A stretch of 64,000 nt of DNA from Bisporella sp. PMI_857. Its lineage: Eukaryota; Ascomycota; Leotiomycetes; Helotiales; Helotiaceae. The notes beneath the pieces are model-generated. The model worked only from the letters and a program-made list of their open reading frames with translations, was not told the DNA's origin and did no database searches. The stretch is taken from contig JAJSPD010000095.1 of assembly GCA_021307315.1 (NCBI GenBank), forward strand, positions 62,001-126,000, in the 5' to 3' direction. Of this stretch, positions 61,707 through 64,000 are shown piece by piece (position 1 is the stretch's first letter; each line of letters starts with the position of its first letter). A program made the translations under genes and the position numbers.

Positions 61707-62356
61707 ATGCGTTTCTCCTTAGCTTCAGTTATTGCTGCATTGGCCTTCACCACCTCAGCATTGGATGTCGGAGCAGCCCTCAGCTCAGCAGCTGGAGATG
61801 TTAACAATGGTATCAATGATGCAACATCTCTGGTCGGAGGAGCCATTCAGACCGGGCTCAGCGGCGCCGATGGAGCTTTCTCAACTTTCACATCTGCCGC
61901 AGCTGGTGCCCTCAGCACTGGTAAGATTACCTGCATTCCTAGCCAACTATCACCAACGAAATACTAACTAAACCAGGTGGGGCGGCCTTCTCGTCTTTCA
62001 CCTCAAACGCAGGTGCCGCCTTCTCCTCCTTTACTTCCGATGCTGCAGGCGCAATCAGCACAGCAAAATCCCGGGCCTCTGCACACTTCTCCTCCATCTC
62101 AGCCGAGGCCTCTAGCAAGTTTGCGTCTCTATCCAGCGAGGCTGCTACCGCAACTGGAGCTGCGAGGTCGAGTATCGACGCAGCACAGTCTAGTCTTTCG
62201 AGCGAGATCTCGGCTGCATCTGCAAGCTTAAATTCCATCGTTACCGCTACAAGCGTACCTGCTTCTACTTCGAGCTCGACTGGGGGTGCGGCTTTCCGTA
62301 CTGCAGCCCCGATTTGGGGCGCTATGGCTGCAGGCGCCGTGGTGTATGCTTTATAG
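61707..62356 (+). CDS. Small Ala/Ser-rich GPI-type cell-surface protein
   Basis: Two exons, 61707-61920 and 61977-62356, with a 56-bp intron (GTAAGA..AACCAG, branch ACTAAC). The product is 197 aa. The signal peptide is MRFSLASVIAALAFTTSALD. The mature chain is almost entirely Ala, Ser, Thr and Gly, with a short internal repeat (GAAFSSFTS occurs twice). It ends in a hydrophobic tail (APIWGAMAAGAVVYAL), the shape of a GPI-addition signal. No enzyme motif. It is likely a structural wall or spore-surface protein. Confidence 0.82.
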
Positions 62357-64000
62357 GATATGGTGTGGCTGGACCTCAATAAATTGATATAACACATGGG
62401 CTGGTGCATTTGGCGTGGAGTTTAATGAGCATGGAGTTCTTGTAACCAATTTACAATAGATATATACCTTTTGAAATTTCCGAATCATGGGTAGATTGTC
62501 ACATCATATTTCAGCTGTCATCTTGTTGATGGCTTTAGATTGTGCGTTCGTTGGAAGTGCAAGTCTGGAAGCTTAGAATTTCCCGTCCAGTACGCCATGC
62601 TAAATTCTACTCTCCCCATTCCTTTATTTTAACAATTAAGCGCAAGCTGATTTTGTGGAGTTGATCAATCCCAACTAGACAGCAGGCAAGGTCAACAGTA
62701 TCATGGCCAACCCCAAGTGAAACACCTCGATTTCCCCACAATTTCAGGCAATTGCATTCTATTTGGGTTCAAAATTGTAATTTAACTCTCCTGAATTTCT
62801 ATCCTTTTGGCTATGATAACAAATGGGTTGAAAACATAAGGGTGGTTTCCATTTAGTTGCACTTCAGCAGAAAAAGAACTCACCAACTGGGTTCCATGAG
62901 TGGGACGGATTCCAGCAACCAAGATACATGCTTGCAACGGCTGAAAGTCCTTGCATCTACACCTATGCAAAGGTCACTTTTGAATGTCACACTTGTAAAG
63001 AGGGATGGAGAACAGCTTGTTTGTTAAGCTATACGCGTCTGAATTAAAATAAATCGGCATAAATGAGAAAACGACAGTGATAAGCGTACCAACTGCATGT
63101 CCCCTATTGATGGAATATGCAAATGATTCAAGCTTGTAAACCTATTTGCCATATGTGATTCTCTAAATTGTATCTCAGCCAGTTAAATGTAGTCACAACG
63201 CCTCGCACAGTAACACTGGTGATATACACATCAACTATGTATCACTGATATGTCTCGTTCTCCGTAAGCTGGGTCATAAACGAACTGTTATATCTAGTTT
63301 ACGAGGTGCAGATTCAGCTGGGAAACATACGAGTGAATATGCACTCTAGATGTTAGGATTGGGTAGTGTGGTAAATCATGGCGGTAGACTTCACGACTTC
63401 CTATGGTATATAATGGACATATAGGACGCATCTAAGCTTACCAAGTACTCTTTTTCAGAGAGAAGGGAGCTCTTGTTGCATGGTTGACCAAAGTACGAAC
63501 TCTGCATGATCTTGTAAGTTCGGCTTTTGATAGCTCGAACTCTCTTGGGGTTGAGCTAGAATAAATGTCAGGCCGTGGGGAAATTTTCAGACAAAATGAT
63601 GGATGTGACAACAAAAGCGATTCTGGCACAATGAACAATAATGGTAGTTCGATAGCGGAGCTAATGCAGGTTTCCTGCAATGACCACTATTAAAAAAAAA
63701 TCCCGAGAAAATATTACCTGCAGAACATTCTGTTGGTATCATATAAATCCTATTGATTCAATGTAATCCACAATCTGTAGTGGTTGGGGAGATTGGCACT
63801 TCATTTTTTAAAAGATGGACTAAGTGAGAGAGGTGTGTTATAAGTAAGCGGGTCGCTCTAGGACTGCAACCTGGAGTCATACATACCCACTTGTCATAAC
63901 ATAAAGGTGATCGTTCAACAAGATATAGGCAAATAGTAGGAGTATTTTGCAGTTAGGTAATATATACAAGCTAGAGCTCTTATCTGCACAATCTAGAGTA
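62357..64000. other. Intergenic to window end
   Basis: AT-rich DNA with no supportable gene. The minus-strand frame at 63438-63680 has no motif. Confidence 0.5.

Overview
The window looks like nuclear DNA of a filamentous ascomycete (Pezizomycotina). The genes are short-intron genes (introns mostly 45-90 bp, GT..AG, CTAAC/CTAAT-like branch sites). Several gene families are fungal: a VIB-1/XprG-type NDT80 factor, a Grg1/CCG-1 glucose-repressible protein, a CFEM-like surface protein, GPI-type cell-wall proteins and AIM32. The codon context is eukaryotic, there are no operons, and there is one nuclear tRNA-Ile. The exact class cannot be fixed from sequence alone; a leotiomycete or related lineage is only a guess. 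All exon boundaries below were worked out by hand from frame, splice consensus and family knowledge.

Layout. 0-1.4 kb: a GPI-type secreted protein. 3.7-9.3 kb: a graveyard of broken genes (fungal transcription factor, antisense short-chain dehydrogenase, DODA-type extradiol ring-cleavage dioxygenase, an unidentified C-terminal fragment) that reads like a decayed catabolic or secondary-metabolite cluster. 10.5-14.2 kb: a DUF2011-like nuclear-type protein and the NDT80/PhoG regulator, both on the minus strand. 14.2-21.3 kb: 7 kb with almost no supportable gene. 21.3-24.5 kb: a MARVEL-type four-helix membrane protein and an unknown charged coiled-coil protein. 24.5-26.9 kb: AT-rich, microsatellite-bearing DNA with one orphan open frame. 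26.9-28.6 kb: a C2H2 zinc-finger protein. 29.8-31.4 kb: an intact cytochrome P450. 32.8-33.7 kb: an EBP-type sterol isomerase-like membrane protein. 33.7-37.1 kb: AT-rich gene-free DNA with a T12-G17 homopolymer. 37.1-41.7 kb: Grg1, then a divergent pair of mitochondrial-type genes (AIM32 and an HemK/MTQ1 glutamine methyltransferase). 42.2-46 kb: an aspartic peptidase interrupted by one in-frame stop or a cryptic intron, and a CFEM-like membrane protein. 47.5-49.2 kb: two more relics (an unknown family and an aminoglycoside-phosphotransferase-like kinase). 50.3-55.7 kb: a divergent pair made of an LAT-type amino-acid permease and mitochondrial leucyl-tRNA synthetase. 56.7 kb: tRNA-Ile(AAT). 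57.6-59.5 kb: an MFS transporter. 61.7-62.4 kb: an Ala/Ser-rich GPI-type protein.

Together this is a mosaic of ordinary housekeeping and regulatory genes (mitochondrial translation and redox, amino-acid uptake, nutrient and cell-death regulation) separated by degenerate islands. Several relics carry stops compatible with C-to-T or G-to-A change (CAA to TAA, TGG to TGA), which is the direction expected of repeat-induced point mutation, though a few codons cannot prove that. I did not find a clearly novel multi-gene system. The most interesting points are the decayed 3.7-9.3 kb cluster, the aspartic peptidase with its altered active-site motifs and the TAA/cryptic-intron ambiguity, the same kind of ambiguity in the zinc-finger gene, and an unassigned conserved-looking open frame at 26.4-26.7 kb.
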